Of a stretch of 64,000 bases of DNA, positions 52,707 through 61,199 are shown one piece after another (position 1 is the first letter of the stretch; each line of letters starts with the position of its first letter). A program made the position numbers and the translations under genes. The notes under the pieces are model-generated. The model saw only the letters and a program-made list of their open reading frames with translations. It made no database searches and was not told where the DNA came from. Source of the stretch: Bacillus sp. Marseille-Q1617 (lineage in GTDB: Bacteria > Bacillota > Bacilli > Bacillales > Bacillaceae_B); NCBI RefSeq assembly GCF_903645295.1, contig NZ_CAHJXM010000003.1:682001-746000 (forward strand). The letters run 5' to 3'.

Positions 52707-53723
52707 ATGATCGATTTAAGAAGTGATACAGTAACCAAACCAACCATGGAAATGAGGCAGGCTGCATTTGAAGCTGAAGTGGGGGATGATGTATACGGGG
52801 AAGATCCCACAGTAACAAGGTTAGAGCAGGAAGCTGCCCGCATATTGGGAAAAGAAGCGGCACTCTTTGTTACAAGCGGGACACAAGGGAATCAAATAGC
52901 CGTTTTGACACATACCCGTCCTGGGAATGAAATCATACTAGAAGAAAATTCCCATATTTTTTATTATGAATCGGGTGCGGTTGCAGCTTTGGCTGGTGTT
53001 CAGACCAGGACAATACCAGGTCTAAAAGGAGAAATGAATCCTGAAGCAGTGAAAAAAGCGATCAGGGATGAGGATCAACATTTTCCTGAAACGGGCTTGA
53101 TCTGTCTCGAAAATACCCATAATCGTGCAGGAGGAGCAATCATTTCCCCAGAGAACATGGAAGCTATCCATTCAATTGCCAGAAATAATTCTGTTCCCGT
53201 TCACGTAGATGGCGCAAGACTTTTTAATGCTGCAGCCGGGAGTGGAAAGGATGTAAAGGAATTCACCAAACATTGTGATACTGTGCAGGTTTGCTTATCG
53301 AAGGGTTTGGGAGCACCAGTTGGATCCATCATTGCAGGGGATGAAACATTCATTAAGCGGGCAAGAAAGTGGAGGAAGAGACTTGGGGGTGGTTTGAGAC
53401 AAGTGGGAATCATTGCTGCTCCCGGCCTGGTGGCGCTGACAACCATGAGGGAGCGATTGGTGGAAGACCATGAAAAGGCCGCGGTCCTCAAAGATGCTTT
53501 GCAAAGCGTCAAAGGAATCAAGGTGGTGAATGATGTTGACACCAATATAGTAGTTGCAGATATTCAGGACAGTGGACTTTCAACTGAAGGTTTTGTAGAA
53601 CTCCTTAAAGACAAGGGAATAATGATAGGTGGTTTCGGACCGGATACTGTAAGATTTACCACTCATTATGATGTAAGTATGGATGAAGTGGAAAAGGTGG
53701 CAAAGATCCTTAAATCCCTTTAA
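52707..53723 (+). CDS. Low-specificity L-threonine aldolase
   Basis: 338 residues, PLP fold type I. The start IDLRSDTVTKPTMEMRQAAF is the family hallmark, followed by GDDVYGEDPTVTRLE. The PLP lysine lies in VQVCLSKGLGAPVGSIIAGD near residue 200, and HVDGARLFNAA near 170 holds the Asp that pairs with the pyridine nitrogen. It cleaves threonine to glycine and acetaldehyde, or acts on related beta-hydroxy amino acids. The ATG lies behind CAGGAGGGTTAAGG. It diverges from the quorum-sensing regulator gene and could share control, but there is no evidence. Confidence 0.94.
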   Translation: MIDLRSDTVTKPTMEMRQAAFEAEVGDDVYGEDPTVTRLEQEAARILGKEAALFVTSGTQGNQIAVLTHTRPGNEIILEENSHIFYYESGAVAALAGVQTRTIPGLKGEMNPEAVKKAIRDEDQHFPETGLICLENTHNRAGGAIISPENMEAIHSIARNNSVPVHVDGARLFNAAAGSGKDVKEFTKHCDTVQVCLSKGLGAPVGSIIAGDETFIKRARKWRKRLGGGLRQVGIIAAPGLVALTTMRERLVEDHEKAAVLKDALQSVKGIKVVNDVDTNIVVADIQDSGLSTEGFVELLKDKGIMIGGFGPDTVRFTTHYDVSMDEVEKVAKILKSL

Positions 53724-53727
53724 AACA

Positions 53728-53768
53728 AAAAAAGCCGGGAAGAAGACAAGCATCCAACCAGCTTTTTC
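53728..53768. terminator. Terminator between threonine aldolase and DUF2680 gene
   Basis: AAAAAGCCGG (from 53729) pairs with CCAGCTTTTT (to 53767) with a bulge. The genes converge. The interval to 53829 is otherwise empty. Confidence 0.65.
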
Positions 53769-53829
53769 TGAACGATAGTAGTTTTTAATTAAATGGTATG
53801 GTAAGCAAGCCCCGGCAGAAGCTGCTTTC

Positions 53830-54162
53830 TTAATTGTTCTTTTGAGGTTGAGGCATTTTTCCCTGATGATGATGCCATCTCATCATATAACCATTTTCTT
53901 TAAGTTTTTGATAGCGTTCTTCCATTTTCTTAAGCATCATATCGCCTTGTTCTTGGGTGAAAACGCCGTACTCTACATACTTATTGATTAGTTCCTTTTT
54001 TGTAGTGAATAGCTGCTTATGCAATTTGTCCAGTTCTTGTTTCTGAGTGTCCGACAGATTGACTTTCTGAGGAGTGAGCTGTTGACCTTCAGCAGAAGCA
54101 TATCCATGTAAGCTAAAGCTTAGGAGACAGACCGTGACTAGTGTGAAAATAAATTTTTTCAT
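53830..54162 (-). CDS. DUF2680 (YckD-like) secreted small protein
   Basis: 110 residues with a cleavable signal peptide MKKFIFTLVTVCLLSFSLHG (cut after ASA near residue 24). The mature part is helical and charged: SDTQKQELDKLHKQLFTTKK and EYGVFTQEQGDMMLKKMEER, the pattern of DUF2680 proteins such as B. subtilis YckD. The tail MRWHHHQGK is His-rich. The role is unknown. The ATG follows AAGGGATTTG. Confidence 0.82.
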   Translation of the reverse strand: MKKFIFTLVTVCLLSFSLHGYASAEGQQLTPQKVNLSDTQKQELDKLHKQLFTTKKELINKYVEYGVFTQEQGDMMLKKMEERYQKLKENGYMMRWHHHQGKMPQPQKNN

Positions 54163-54295
54163 TCAAATCCCTTCTTTCCTTTAGTTTCTTTGATAGTTTC
54201 AACGAAAATATAGCAATATATGTATAGGTTTTTATAGATTTTGGGTAATGTAAAGTGATGTTCATACAATTTTTGAATCAGAAGGTGGTCATAAT

Positions 54296-54700
54296 ATGCT
54301 AGAAAAATTTTTATCCAGTATCGGGATCGGGCATGTAAAAGTAGATACCGTCGTAGGAAAAGCGTCCATTAAACAAGGCGAAATTATCAAAGGGGACGTC
54401 ATCATAGAAGGGGGAAAGGCTGATCAGCCGATCAATGAAGTTCAATTGCTTCTTCTGCATAAATACGAAGAAGATAAAGAGGACAGTGACTTTCCCTACC
54501 ACGAAAAAGAGCTGAAGACCATCATACTAAATGATATCGGAACGATAAAAGCCGGGGAGAAAAAATCAATCAGCTTTCAATTCCCAACAGAGATCAATCA
54601 TCCTAAAACAACTGAGACTGATCAAACCATCTTAAGGACAACAGTGGATATTCCCCAGGCTGTCGATCCGACAGATGAAGACCGTATCATAGTGAGTTAA
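54296..54700 (+). CDS. Spo0M-like arrestin-fold protein, short form
   Basis: 134 residues behind GAAGGTGGTC. It begins MLEKFLSSIGIGHVKVDTVV and continues with the beta-sandwich of Spo0M (GKASIKQGEIIKGDVIIEGG, LLLLHKYEED). Spo0M of B. subtilis is about 258 residues and influences sporulation and cytoskeletal structure. This protein ends after the first arrestin-like half, so it is a short relative or a truncated form, with its own terminator. No frame continues downstream, so I treat it as a natural short gene. Confidence 0.82.
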   Translation: MLEKFLSSIGIGHVKVDTVVGKASIKQGEIIKGDVIIEGGKADQPINEVQLLLLHKYEEDKEDSDFPYHEKELKTIILNDIGTIKAGEKKSISFQFPTEINHPKTTETDQTILRTTVDIPQAVDPTDEDRIIVS

Positions 54701-54703
54701 TAG

Positions 54704-54738
54704 AAGAGCCGGAATCTAAAGGATTCCGGCTCTTTATT
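54704..54738 (+). terminator. Rho-independent terminator
   Basis: AAGAGCCGGAATC pairs with GATTCCGGCTCTT around TAAA, followed by TATTTTAC. A 12-bp stem. Confidence 0.88.
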
Positions 54739-54932
54739 TTACAGGACCTTTTTCTCAGGCTCATGTAAAGTAAATTCTATCACGTAAAAATCCGTTGAAA
54801 TGAAGGATAAGCCCATGTAAAATGTAGTAAGCGAATACATTCTAAAAATTCTGTATTTTCACGCAGCATGAAAGGCTTCCTGAATGAAAATGAATGATAT
54901 GGCTGTATTTCTTATTATGAAGGAGGAGTATT

Positions 54933-56672
54933 ATGGGAGGAATCTGGCTTGCATTAATAGGGGGGATCGTATTTTTATTTGGGTATAAGTATTACTCAAA
55001 GCTCATTGCGGAAAAAATCTACCGATTAGATCCGAACTACGTCACGCCAGCACATCAATTTAAGGATGGGGTTGACTTTGTTCCGACAAACAAGTTCGTC
55101 CTTTGGGGACATCACTTTACATCTGTCGCTGGAGCTGCACCGATTGTAGGACCTGCCATCGCTGTTTATTGGGGCTGGCTGCCAGCATTTTTATGGGTTA
55201 TTCTTGGAACGGTCTTCGCTGCAGGGGTGCATGATTTCGGTACGCTTGTGCTTTCTGTCAGAAATAAGGGGCAATCCGTTGGTACATTGGCGAGTAAGCT
55301 GATTGGAAAAAGGGCAAAGGTACTCTTTCTATGCATTATCCTTATCCTGGTACTAATGGTCAATGCGGTTTTTGCATGGGTAATCGCGAATCTTTTCATT
55401 ACATTTCCGGCAAGTGTGCTTTCTGTCTTCATCCAGATACCATTGGCGGTATGGATCGGATATAGAGTATATAAACGCAGCGGAAGCATGCTGCTGCCAT
55501 CCATTGTTGCCCTTGCGGTGATGTATGCATCTGCAATCATTGCAAGCAGGGTGGAATTCCTTCAAATCGACCTTGTTAAATATTTCGGCGGTGAAGGCGC
55601 ATCGTCTCTATTTGGTTTAAGTTCCACCAGCATGGCATTTTTTGTCTGGATCGTCATTTTAATGATTTATGTTTATATTGCATCAACCCTTCCTGTATGG
55701 AAGTTATTACAGCCCAGGGATTATATCAATTCACATCAATTAGTGGTCGGGCTTGGCTTGCTTTATTTGGGGTTATTATTTACGAATCCTCAGATCACAG
55801 CGCCTATGACCAATGGTTCGGCTGATGTTTCTTGGTTCCCGTTATTATTCATTACCATTGCCTGCGGAGCAATTTCTGGCTTTCACGGGTTGGTCTCATC
55901 CGGTACGTCATCTAAACAACTGAATAAAGAGACAGATGCCAGGTTTGTAGGGTATTTAGGGGCAGTTGGTGAAGGGGCTTTAGCTCTTATTGCCATCATC
56001 GCCTGCATTACCTTTTTCCCGAATGTGGAAGAATTCAAAGCTACATACAGCGGATTTGCAGCGGCAAGCGGTGCAGGGCTGGGGGTATTCATCCAAGGGG
56101 CAGGACAGCTTGCGACAGGTTTAGGAATCCCGGCAGATATTGCTGCAACAATCGTTTCCGTCATAATCGTCAGCTTTGCTGCAACCACTCTCGATTCTTC
56201 TGTACGGTTAATGAGATATATCATTGCAGAATTGGGCGAAGAGTATAATGTCATGCCGCTTACGAAAACACATGTGGCCACCACGATAGCCGTGGTATCC
56301 AGTGCAGCCCTGACACTTCTGCCGCAAGGACCTAAAGGATTCGGTTCAGGAGGGTATCTGCTTTGGCCGTTATTTGGTACATCGAATCAATTGCTGGCAG
56401 GCATCAGTTTACTGTTGATCACCATTTGGCTCAAGAGACAGGGAAGAAATTATTTTGCCACATTGATCCCAATGCTGTTCCTTATGTTCATGACGCTTTG
56501 GGCAATGATTAATCAGGTACTATTCGAATGGTCCGGGATAGGTGAAACAGAAGGGAACATGCTTTTGTTTATATTTGGAAGCATCATCTTGATATTCACA
56601 CTATGGATTTTAATCACAGCTGCCTCATCCCTCTCTAAAAGAGGAGAGGACCCGACACAGTTCACTGCCTGA
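54933..56672 (+). CDS. cstA: CstA-type peptide/pyruvate transporter (carbon starvation protein A)
   Basis: 579 residues, 16 or so membrane helices. HFTSVAGAAPIVGPAIAVYWGW near residues 60-81, SGFHGLVSSGTSSKQL near 312-327 and FGTSNQLLAG near 480 are family signatures. The length is shorter than E. coli CstA (701). CstA imports peptides or pyruvate during nutrient limitation. The ATG follows GAAGGAGGAG. The small gene that follows lies 75 bases on, beyond a terminator, so it is transcribed on its own. No LytS/LytT-type regulator is nearby. Confidence 0.92.
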   Translation: MGGIWLALIGGIVFLFGYKYYSKLIAEKIYRLDPNYVTPAHQFKDGVDFVPTNKFVLWGHHFTSVAGAAPIVGPAIAVYWGWLPAFLWVILGTVFAAGVHDFGTLVLSVRNKGQSVGTLASKLIGKRAKVLFLCIILILVLMVNAVFAWVIANLFITFPASVLSVFIQIPLAVWIGYRVYKRSGSMLLPSIVALAVMYASAIIASRVEFLQIDLVKYFGGEGASSLFGLSSTSMAFFVWIVILMIYVYIASTLPVWKLLQPRDYINSHQLVVGLGLLYLGLLFTNPQITAPMTNGSADVSWFPLLFITIACGAISGFHGLVSSGTSSKQLNKETDARFVGYLGAVGEGALALIAIIACITFFPNVEEFKATYSGFAAASGAGLGVFIQGAGQLATGLGIPADIAATIVSVIIVSFAATTLDSSVRLMRYIIAELGEEYNVMPLTKTHVATTIAVVSSAALTLLPQGPKGFGSGGYLLWPLFGTSNQLLAGISLLLITIWLKRQGRNYFATLIPMLFLMFMTLWAMINQVLFEWSGIGETEGNMLLFIFGSIILIFTLWILITAASSLSKRGEDPTQFTA

Positions 56673-56686
56673 TCGTATTGAAAGAT

Positions 56687-56730
56687 AGGGAACCCTTTTG
56701 AGCAGAGGCGCAGAAAGGGTTCCCTTTTAT
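56687..56730 (+). terminator. Rho-independent terminator
   Basis: GGGAACCCTTT (56689-56699) pairs with AAAGGGTTCCC (56714-56724), followed by TTTTATT. Confidence 0.92.
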
Positions 56731-56747
56731 TAAGGGGGAGGTAAAGG

Positions 56748-57020
56748 ATGATCCATTCATCCATGATAGAAAAATTTAAACACATCATCAATCTATATGA
56801 TGAGATCATTAAACATCCTCATAAAACTGAAATTGCTAGGGAATTAAGAGATGAGGATGATTTGTTCTTTTTATTACTATATTCGGATATGCTGGGACTC
56901 CCTAATCCGGTCTTTTACTACACATTGGAACTCTACCCGTATATGATAGAGAAGTTTCATGATTGGCATTTACGGATGGGTATGGAGCATTCCCCGCTGG
57001 AAGGAATAAGGTGCTGCTGA
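56748..57020 (+). CDS. Cory-CC-star family small protein
   Basis: 90 residues behind GGGGGAGGTAAAGG, helical and soluble, ending in IRCC: two Cys as the very last residues. It matches the small family named for this double-Cys end ('cory-CC-star'), which is found with ArsA-type ATPases, as here, 25 bases upstream. The C-terminal Cys pair suggests a metal or persulfide relay. Function is unknown. A start at the second Met (MIEKFKHIIN) is possible. Confidence 0.75.
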   Translation: MIHSSMIEKFKHIINLYDEIIKHPHKTEIARELRDEDDLFFLLLYSDMLGLPNPVFYYTLELYPYMIEKFHDWHLRMGMEHSPLEGIRCC

Positions 57021-57045
57021 AGCTAAGGGAAGGTGTGAAAAACGA

Positions 57046-57996
57046 ATGAATGATATGGAAAAGCAATCGATTCTTTTTGTAGGAGGTAAAGGAGGGGTGG
57101 GGAAGTCCACCTCTGCTTCTGCATTAGCTTTGATGTTCGCCAAGTCAGGGAGGAAGACGCTTATCATTTCAACAGATCCAGCTCATAATTTAGGAGATAT
57201 CTTTCATAAAGAGATAGGTGAAGAGATAACACCTTTACTTGAAAACTTATGGGGCCTTGAAATAAATCCTGAGCTGGAAACACAAACGTATATCAAGGGT
57301 GTAAAGAATAATTTAAAAGGCATGGTCAAGTCCTCTATAATTGAGGAGGTTCACCGGCAAATCGATATGGCGGCATCTGCACCGGGTGCTGAAGAAGCAG
57401 CCTTATTTGACAGGATTGTATCGATCATTTTAGAAGAAAAGGATGAGTTTGATAAGATCATCTTTGACACTGCGCCGACCGGTCATACAATCCGCCTGCT
57501 TTCACTTCCTGAGTTGATGGGTGTCTGGATGGACGGCATGCTTGAAAGAAGGAAGAAAACAAATAAAAACTATTCTCAGCTGTTGAATGATGGGGAGCCG
57601 GTGGAGGACCCGATTTTCGAGGTATTACAGAATCGAAGAGATAAATTTGCACAAGTTCGCTCAATCATGTTAGATACAGCCCAGACAGGGTTCATCTTTG
57701 TCTTGATCCCAGAGAGGCTCCCGATTCTGGAAACGGAAAAAGCCATCGAATTAATGGAAAAGCATCATTTGAAAATTCAAGGGTTGATCGTCAATAAAAT
57801 CCTTCCTCCTTCAGCAGACGGGGCATTTCTTCAAAAAAGAAAAGAGCAGGAGAAAAATTACCTGCAGCTGATGAAGAAGAAATTTACCGAACAGAGATTG
57901 TATGAAATTCCTTTATTAGAGGAAGATGTATGTACACTCACACATCTGGAATCATTCGTTCAGCACATACAGCAGGAGGTATATGGAAGGGTATAA
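57046..57996 (+). CDS. ArsA/TRC40 family ATPase
   Basis: 316 residues. The deviant Walker A motif GGKGGVGKST is near residues 14-23, followed by STDPAHNLGD near 43-52, switch-I-like DTAPTGHTIRLLSLPE near 142-157 and a helical insert. It has one ATPase domain, so it resembles TRC40/GET3 (tail-anchored protein targeting) or single-domain ArsA proteins more than the double-domain arsenite pump. The arsenite-binding Cys triad is absent. It is co-transcribed with the CC-ending protein, which may be its partner. The start is the ATG at 57046 or 57055. Confidence 0.85.
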   Translation: MNDMEKQSILFVGGKGGVGKSTSASALALMFAKSGRKTLIISTDPAHNLGDIFHKEIGEEITPLLENLWGLEINPELETQTYIKGVKNNLKGMVKSSIIEEVHRQIDMAASAPGAEEAALFDRIVSIILEEKDEFDKIIFDTAPTGHTIRLLSLPELMGVWMDGMLERRKKTNKNYSQLLNDGEPVEDPIFEVLQNRRDKFAQVRSIMLDTAQTGFIFVLIPERLPILETEKAIELMEKHHLKIQGLIVNKILPPSADGAFLQKRKEQEKNYLQLMKKKFTEQRLYEIPLLEEDVCTLTHLESFVQHIQQEVYGRV

Positions 57997-58031
57997 GGAA
58001 TCGTTCACAATAATATAGAAGAGCAGCGAAT

Positions 58032-58060
58032 GTGATGGTCGAATCAATCGATCATCACGT
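58032..58060 (+). terminator. Hairpin after the ArsA-type gene
   Basis: GTGATGGTCGA (58032-58042) pairs with TCGATCATCAC (58048-58058) with one mismatch. The T-run is poor (GTTTCAATG), so termination strength is uncertain. Confidence 0.55.
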
Positions 58061-58125
58061 TTCAATGTTGAGAAAGAAATCTTATCTGGAAATCAAAGAA
58101 AGATGAAAAAATTTTTAATAACCTG

Positions 58126-58154
58126 TTGACAATATACCTAGTAGGGTATAGTAT
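58126..58154 (+). promoter_or_regulatory. Promoter and operator of the CstR-type repressor gene
   Basis: TTGACA (58126-58131), 17-bp spacer, TAGTAT (58149-58154). Between them lies ATACCTAGTAGGGTAT (58134-58149), an inverted repeat of the ATACC...GGTAT type bound by CstR/CsoR repressors. The repressor should therefore shut off its own promoter until it senses persulfide. Confidence 0.8.
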
Positions 58155-58206
58155 TGTGGATGTAGCAAGAAAAAACACAATAAGCTTGTTTCTGGGAGGT
58201 GTCTAC

Positions 58207-58467
58207 ATGGAATACAATTCTCAAGTTAAAAATCGAATCAAACGTGTTGAAGGGCAGCTCCGGGGAGTCTTGAGGATGATGGAGCAGGGGGAAGATTGCA
58301 AAGATGTGATTTCCCAGCTGTCAGCAGCCAAAACGGCTCTCGATCGTTCAGTCGGCTTGATTGTAAGTTTGAACCTTGTTGAATGTGTGAGAGATTCACA
58401 AGAATCTGGTGAAAATACAGATGAAATTGTAAAAGAAGCAGTAAATTTGTTAGTGAAAAGCAGATAA
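58207..58467 (+). CDS. cstR: CstR-type persulfide-sensing repressor (CsoR/FrmR family)
   Basis: 86 residues from the ATG at 58207 behind GGGAGGTG; the longer frame begins inside the operator. It is an all-helical tetrameric repressor of the DUF156 family: RIKRVEGQLRGVLRMMEQGE near 10-29. The two sensing Cys are at positions 31 (EDC) and 60 (LVEC), exactly those of S. aureus CstR. Residue 56 is Asn where copper-sensing CsoR proteins have His, so a copper role is unlikely. It should release DNA when the Cys pair is bridged by sulfane sulfur, inducing the operon downstream. Confidence 0.92.
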   Translation: MEYNSQVKNRIKRVEGQLRGVLRMMEQGEDCKDVISQLSAAKTALDRSVGLIVSLNLVECVRDSQESGENTDEIVKEAVNLLVKSR

Positions 58468-58476
58468 TTAAAAGTG

Positions 58477-58519
58477 TTGACAACTTTTTTTATATCATTT
58501 AACATACCCTTATAGGTAT
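58477..58519 (+). promoter_or_regulatory. Second CstR-type promoter/operator
   Basis: TTGACA (58477-58482), 17-bp spacer, TAACAT (58500-58505). ATACCCTTATAGGTAT (58504-58519) overlaps the end of the -10 box. It would drive the tusA-dsrE-rhodanese-persulfide dioxygenase-exporter genes under repression. Confidence 0.78.
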
Positions 58520-58563
58520 TTTTAAATTATAAAATATAAACAAACATTTAGGAGGAATTACGA

Positions 58564-58791
58564 ATGAACGCAGATAAAGTACTAGACGCAAAAGGATTAG
58601 CTTGCCCGATGCCAATCGTGAAAACAAGAAAGGCAATTAAAGAAATCGAATCAGGACAGATCCTTGAAGTCCAAACGACTGATAAAGGTGCAAAGAGTGA
58701 TTTGACTGCTTGGGCTAAGTCAGGTGGACATGAACTTGTAGATTCTAAAGAAGAAAATGATGTATTCACATTCTGGATTAAAAAAGGATAA
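58564..58791 (+). CDS. TusA family sulfur carrier
   Basis: 75 residues behind TAGGAGGAATTACG. The family core DAKGLACPMPIVKTRKAIKE has the sulfur-carrying Cys at residue 14. It takes up and passes persulfide sulfur between donors and acceptors in the cytoplasm. It is one of two TusA modules in this operon; the second is fused to a rhodanese at 59372. It has a regulator-controlled promoter. Confidence 0.9.
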   Translation: MNADKVLDAKGLACPMPIVKTRKAIKEIESGQILEVQTTDKGAKSDLTAWAKSGGHELVDSKEENDVFTFWIKKG

Positions 58792-58799
58792 ATTTTTTT

Positions 58800-58825
58800 G
58801 AGGGGAAACATACCCCCTCTTGTAT
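58800..58825 (+). promoter_or_regulatory. Third operator-like site and small hairpin before dsrE-like gene
   Basis: ATACCCCCTCTTGTAT (58810-58825) matches the operator layout except for TG in place of GG. It overlaps a hairpin GAGGGG (58800-58805) / CCCCTC (58814-58819). No promoter boxes are clear here. Confidence 0.5.
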
Positions 58826-58843
58826 TTTAAAGGAGGAAAACAG

Positions 58844-59323
58844 ATGTCAGAGACAAAATCAACTAATATTATTCTCTTCAGTGGAGATTATGATAAAGCG
58901 ATGGCTGCATACATCATCGCAAATGGTGCTGCTGCATACGACCATGAGGTAACGATTTTCCATACTTTCTGGGGCTTGAATGCACTGAGAAAAGAAGAGA
59001 TGGTTCCTGTTAAGAAAAGCTTCATGGAAAAGATGTTCGGTAAAATGATGCCGCGCGGTGCAGATAAATTGGGTTTATCCAATATGAATTTTGCAGGAAT
59101 GGGACCTAAAATGATCAAAGGAGTCATGAAAAAGCATAATGCAATGCCGCTGCCTGACTTGATTGAGATGGCTAAAGAGCAAGATGTAAAGCTTGTTGCT
59201 TGTACCATGACAATGGATTTATTGGGACTTCATAAAGATGAACTTATGGAAGAGATTGAATATGCAGGAGTAGCCGCATATCTAGCGGATGCAGAAAACG
59301 GTAACGTAAACTTATTCATCTAA
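58844..59323 (+). CDS. DsrE/DsrF-like family protein
   Basis: 160 residues from the ATG at 58844 behind AAGGAGGAAAAC; the frame starting at 58820 overlaps the operator-like site. An alpha/beta fold with IILFSGDYDKAMAAYIIANG near residues 8-27 and a Cys in KLVACTMTMDLLG near residue 125. DsrE-like proteins (such as those encoded beside TusA and rhodanese) relay sulfane sulfur. It fits between TusA and the TusA-rhodanese fusion in a sulfur-transfer chain. Confidence 0.88.
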   Translation: MSETKSTNIILFSGDYDKAMAAYIIANGAAAYDHEVTIFHTFWGLNALRKEEMVPVKKSFMEKMFGKMMPRGADKLGLSNMNFAGMGPKMIKGVMKKHNAMPLPDLIEMAKEQDVKLVACTMTMDLLGLHKDELMEEIEYAGVAAYLADAENGNVNLFI

Positions 59324-59341
59324 TTTTTTTTAATAAAAAAT

Positions 59342-59357
59342 ATACCCTATGTGGTAC
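59342..59357 (+). promoter_or_regulatory. Fourth operator-like site
   Basis: ATACCCTATGTGGTAC is the same 16-bp layout with one change at the end (C for T). It lies 15 bases before the TusA-rhodanese start and just ahead of the ribosome site CGGAGG (59359-59364). Confidence 0.5.
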
Positions 59358-59371
59358 TCGGAGGTTTTTGT

Positions 59372-59941
59372 ATGACTATTGAAGCGAATTTTGTATTGGA
59401 TGCAAAAGGTTTAGCATGTCCTATGCCGATCGTAAAAACGAAGAAAGCAATGAAGGACCTTGAAGCCGGACACGTAATTGAAATTCAGGCCACTGATAAA
59501 GGATCAAAAGCCGACCTTCAAGCATGGGCGAAGAGTTCAGGTCATGAATATCTTGGCACGATTGAAGAAGGCGATGTTCTGAAGCACTTCGTTCGTAAAT
59601 CAAGCGGTGAAGATAGTGTGGAGCGTAAGCACGAAACGGTTACCAATAATGAAGAATTGGCAGGTAAGCTCGGCGACGGCAACACGCTCGTAGTGGATGT
59701 ACGTGAAAAGGCAGAATACGCATTCAAACACATTCCAGGAGCGGTTTCCATTCCCCTTGGAGAATTAGAAGCCAAAGCTGATGAGCTTGCTAAAGATAAG
59801 AACATTTATGTGGTGTGCCGCACGGGTAACCGCAGTGATATGGCAGCGCAATTATTAGCAGATAAAGGATTTGAGAATGTCATCAACGTAGTGCCTGGCA
59901 TGAGCGAATGGTCAGGCGACGTAGAGTCTGACGTTGAATAA
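59372..59941 (+). CDS. TusA-rhodanese fusion protein
   Basis: 189 residues from the ATG at 59372 behind CGGAGG. An N-terminal TusA domain (GLACPMPIVKTKKAMKDLEA, Cys near residue 16) is joined by a Ser/Glu-rich linker to a rhodanese domain (about 95-185) with the active-site loop VVCRTGNRSDMA near 151-162. It should move sulfane sulfur from one domain to the other. It resembles CstA of S. aureus, which has TusA and rhodanese modules, but without the third domain. The active-site Cys residues in both domains are intact. Confidence 0.9.
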   Translation: MTIEANFVLDAKGLACPMPIVKTKKAMKDLEAGHVIEIQATDKGSKADLQAWAKSSGHEYLGTIEEGDVLKHFVRKSSGEDSVERKHETVTNNEELAGKLGDGNTLVVDVREKAEYAFKHIPGAVSIPLGELEAKADELAKDKNIYVVCRTGNRSDMAAQLLADKGFENVINVVPGMSEWSGDVESDVE

Positions 59942-59990
59942 TAAATCTTTCGTGAATAACAGATAAAAATAATACTGGGAGGTAGAAACA

Positions 59991-61118
59991 ATGGCAGTAA
60001 AAGCAATGAGTCCAAAAGAAGTAGCAAAAAAAGTGATGAATAAAGAAGATTTGTTTATCTTGGATGTACGTAACACAGATGCGTTTGAAGATTGGAAAAT
60101 TGACGGACATACGTTTGAATATCTGAACATCCCTTACTTCGATCTTTTAGATGGTGTCGAAGAGATAATGGATAAACTTCCAAACGATAAGGATATTCTG
60201 GTTGTCTGTGCGAAAGAAGGTTCTTCTGTAATGGTGGCAGAAATGCTTTCAGAAGAAGGCAAAGATGTGGCTTATCTTGAAGGCGGAATGAAAGCGTGGA
60301 GTGAACATCTTGAACCGGTCAAGGTCGGTGATCTCACTGACGGAGGAGAGCTATATCAATTCGTCCGTTTAGGTAAAGGCTGTCTTTCATACATGGTGGT
60401 TTCGAATGGTGAAGCAGCAGTGGTTGATGCTACACGCATGACTGATATTTTCATCGATTTTGCAAAAGAGAAAAACGCAGAAATCACGAATGTTTTCGAT
60501 ACTCACTTACATGCGGATCATATTTCAGGCGGACGAAAAATCGCTGAAGCGACGAATGCCGCTTACTGGCTGCCTCCGAAAGATGCTGAGGAAGTTACGT
60601 TTGAGTATGCTGCACTCCAGGATGGTAATAAAGTCGTTATCGGTAATTCAACGATCGATATCAATGCTTTATATTCACCTGGACACACAATTGGATCAAC
60701 TTCATTCGTCATTGACGAGAAATATTTACTATCAGGAGACATCCTGTTCATAGACAGCATCGGACGTCCAGACCTTGCTGGAAAAGCTGAAGACTGGGTT
60801 GCAGACTTAAGAGAAAGTCTTTATAAGCGTTATAAAAACTTATCCATGGAGCTGACTGTATTACCTGCTCACTTCATGATCATTGACGAATTAAACGAAG
60901 ACGGAACGGTTGGAGAAAAACTGGGTACTCTATTTGCCAAAAACCACGGTTTGAATATTGAAGATGAAGAAGAGTTCAGAAAATTGGTTTCTGAAAACCT
61001 GCCTCCACAGCCAAATGCTTATCAGGAAATCCGTGAAACAAACATGGGGAAAGTCACTCCTGATGAAGAAAAGCAGCGTGAAATGGAAATCGGACCAAAC
61101 CGCTGTGCCGTTCGATAA
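59991..61118 (+). CDS. Rhodanese-persulfide dioxygenase fusion (CstB-like)
   Basis: 375 residues behind GGGAGGTAG. Residues 1-115 are a rhodanese domain ([20 protein letters not shown], active loop [14 protein letters not shown] with Cys near residue 72). From about 120 is a metallo-beta-lactamase fold with the iron-binding signature [10 protein letters not shown] near 169-178 and further His in [10 protein letters not shown] and LPAHFM, plus Asp in SGDILFID. It oxidises protein- or thiol-bound persulfide with O2 to sulfite or thiosulfate. The order of domains differs from CstB of S. aureus, in which the dioxygenase is N-terminal. The C-terminal tail (about 60 residues) carries a Cys near the end. 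Confidence 0.92.
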   Translation: MAVKAMSPKEVAKKVMNKEDLFILDVRNTDAFEDWKIDGHTFEYLNIPYFDLLDGVEEIMDKLPNDKDILVVCAKEGSSVMVAEMLSEEGKDVAYLEGGMKAWSEHLEPVKVGDLTDGGELYQFVRLGKGCLSYMVVSNGEAAVVDATRMTDIFIDFAKEKNAEITNVFDTHLHADHISGGRKIAEATNAAYWLPPKDAEEVTFEYAALQDGNKVVIGNSTIDINALYSPGHTIGSTSFVIDEKYLLSGDILFIDSIGRPDLAGKAEDWVADLRESLYKRYKNLSMELTVLPAHFMIIDELNEDGTVGEKLGTLFAKNHGLNIEDEEEFRKLVSENLPPQPNAYQEIRETNMGKVTPDEEKQREMEIGPNRCAVR

Positions 61119-61199
61119 TCTGAATACTTTTTCAACACGAAAGAAATAAATGGGGACCTTTAAAAGGTTCCCATTTAACAGTAAAGGAGGAACTTTACA

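Noticed and set aside
54296..54700. Broken Spo0M gene
   Set aside because: No second-half remnant follows and a clean terminator does, so I treat it as a natural short protein.
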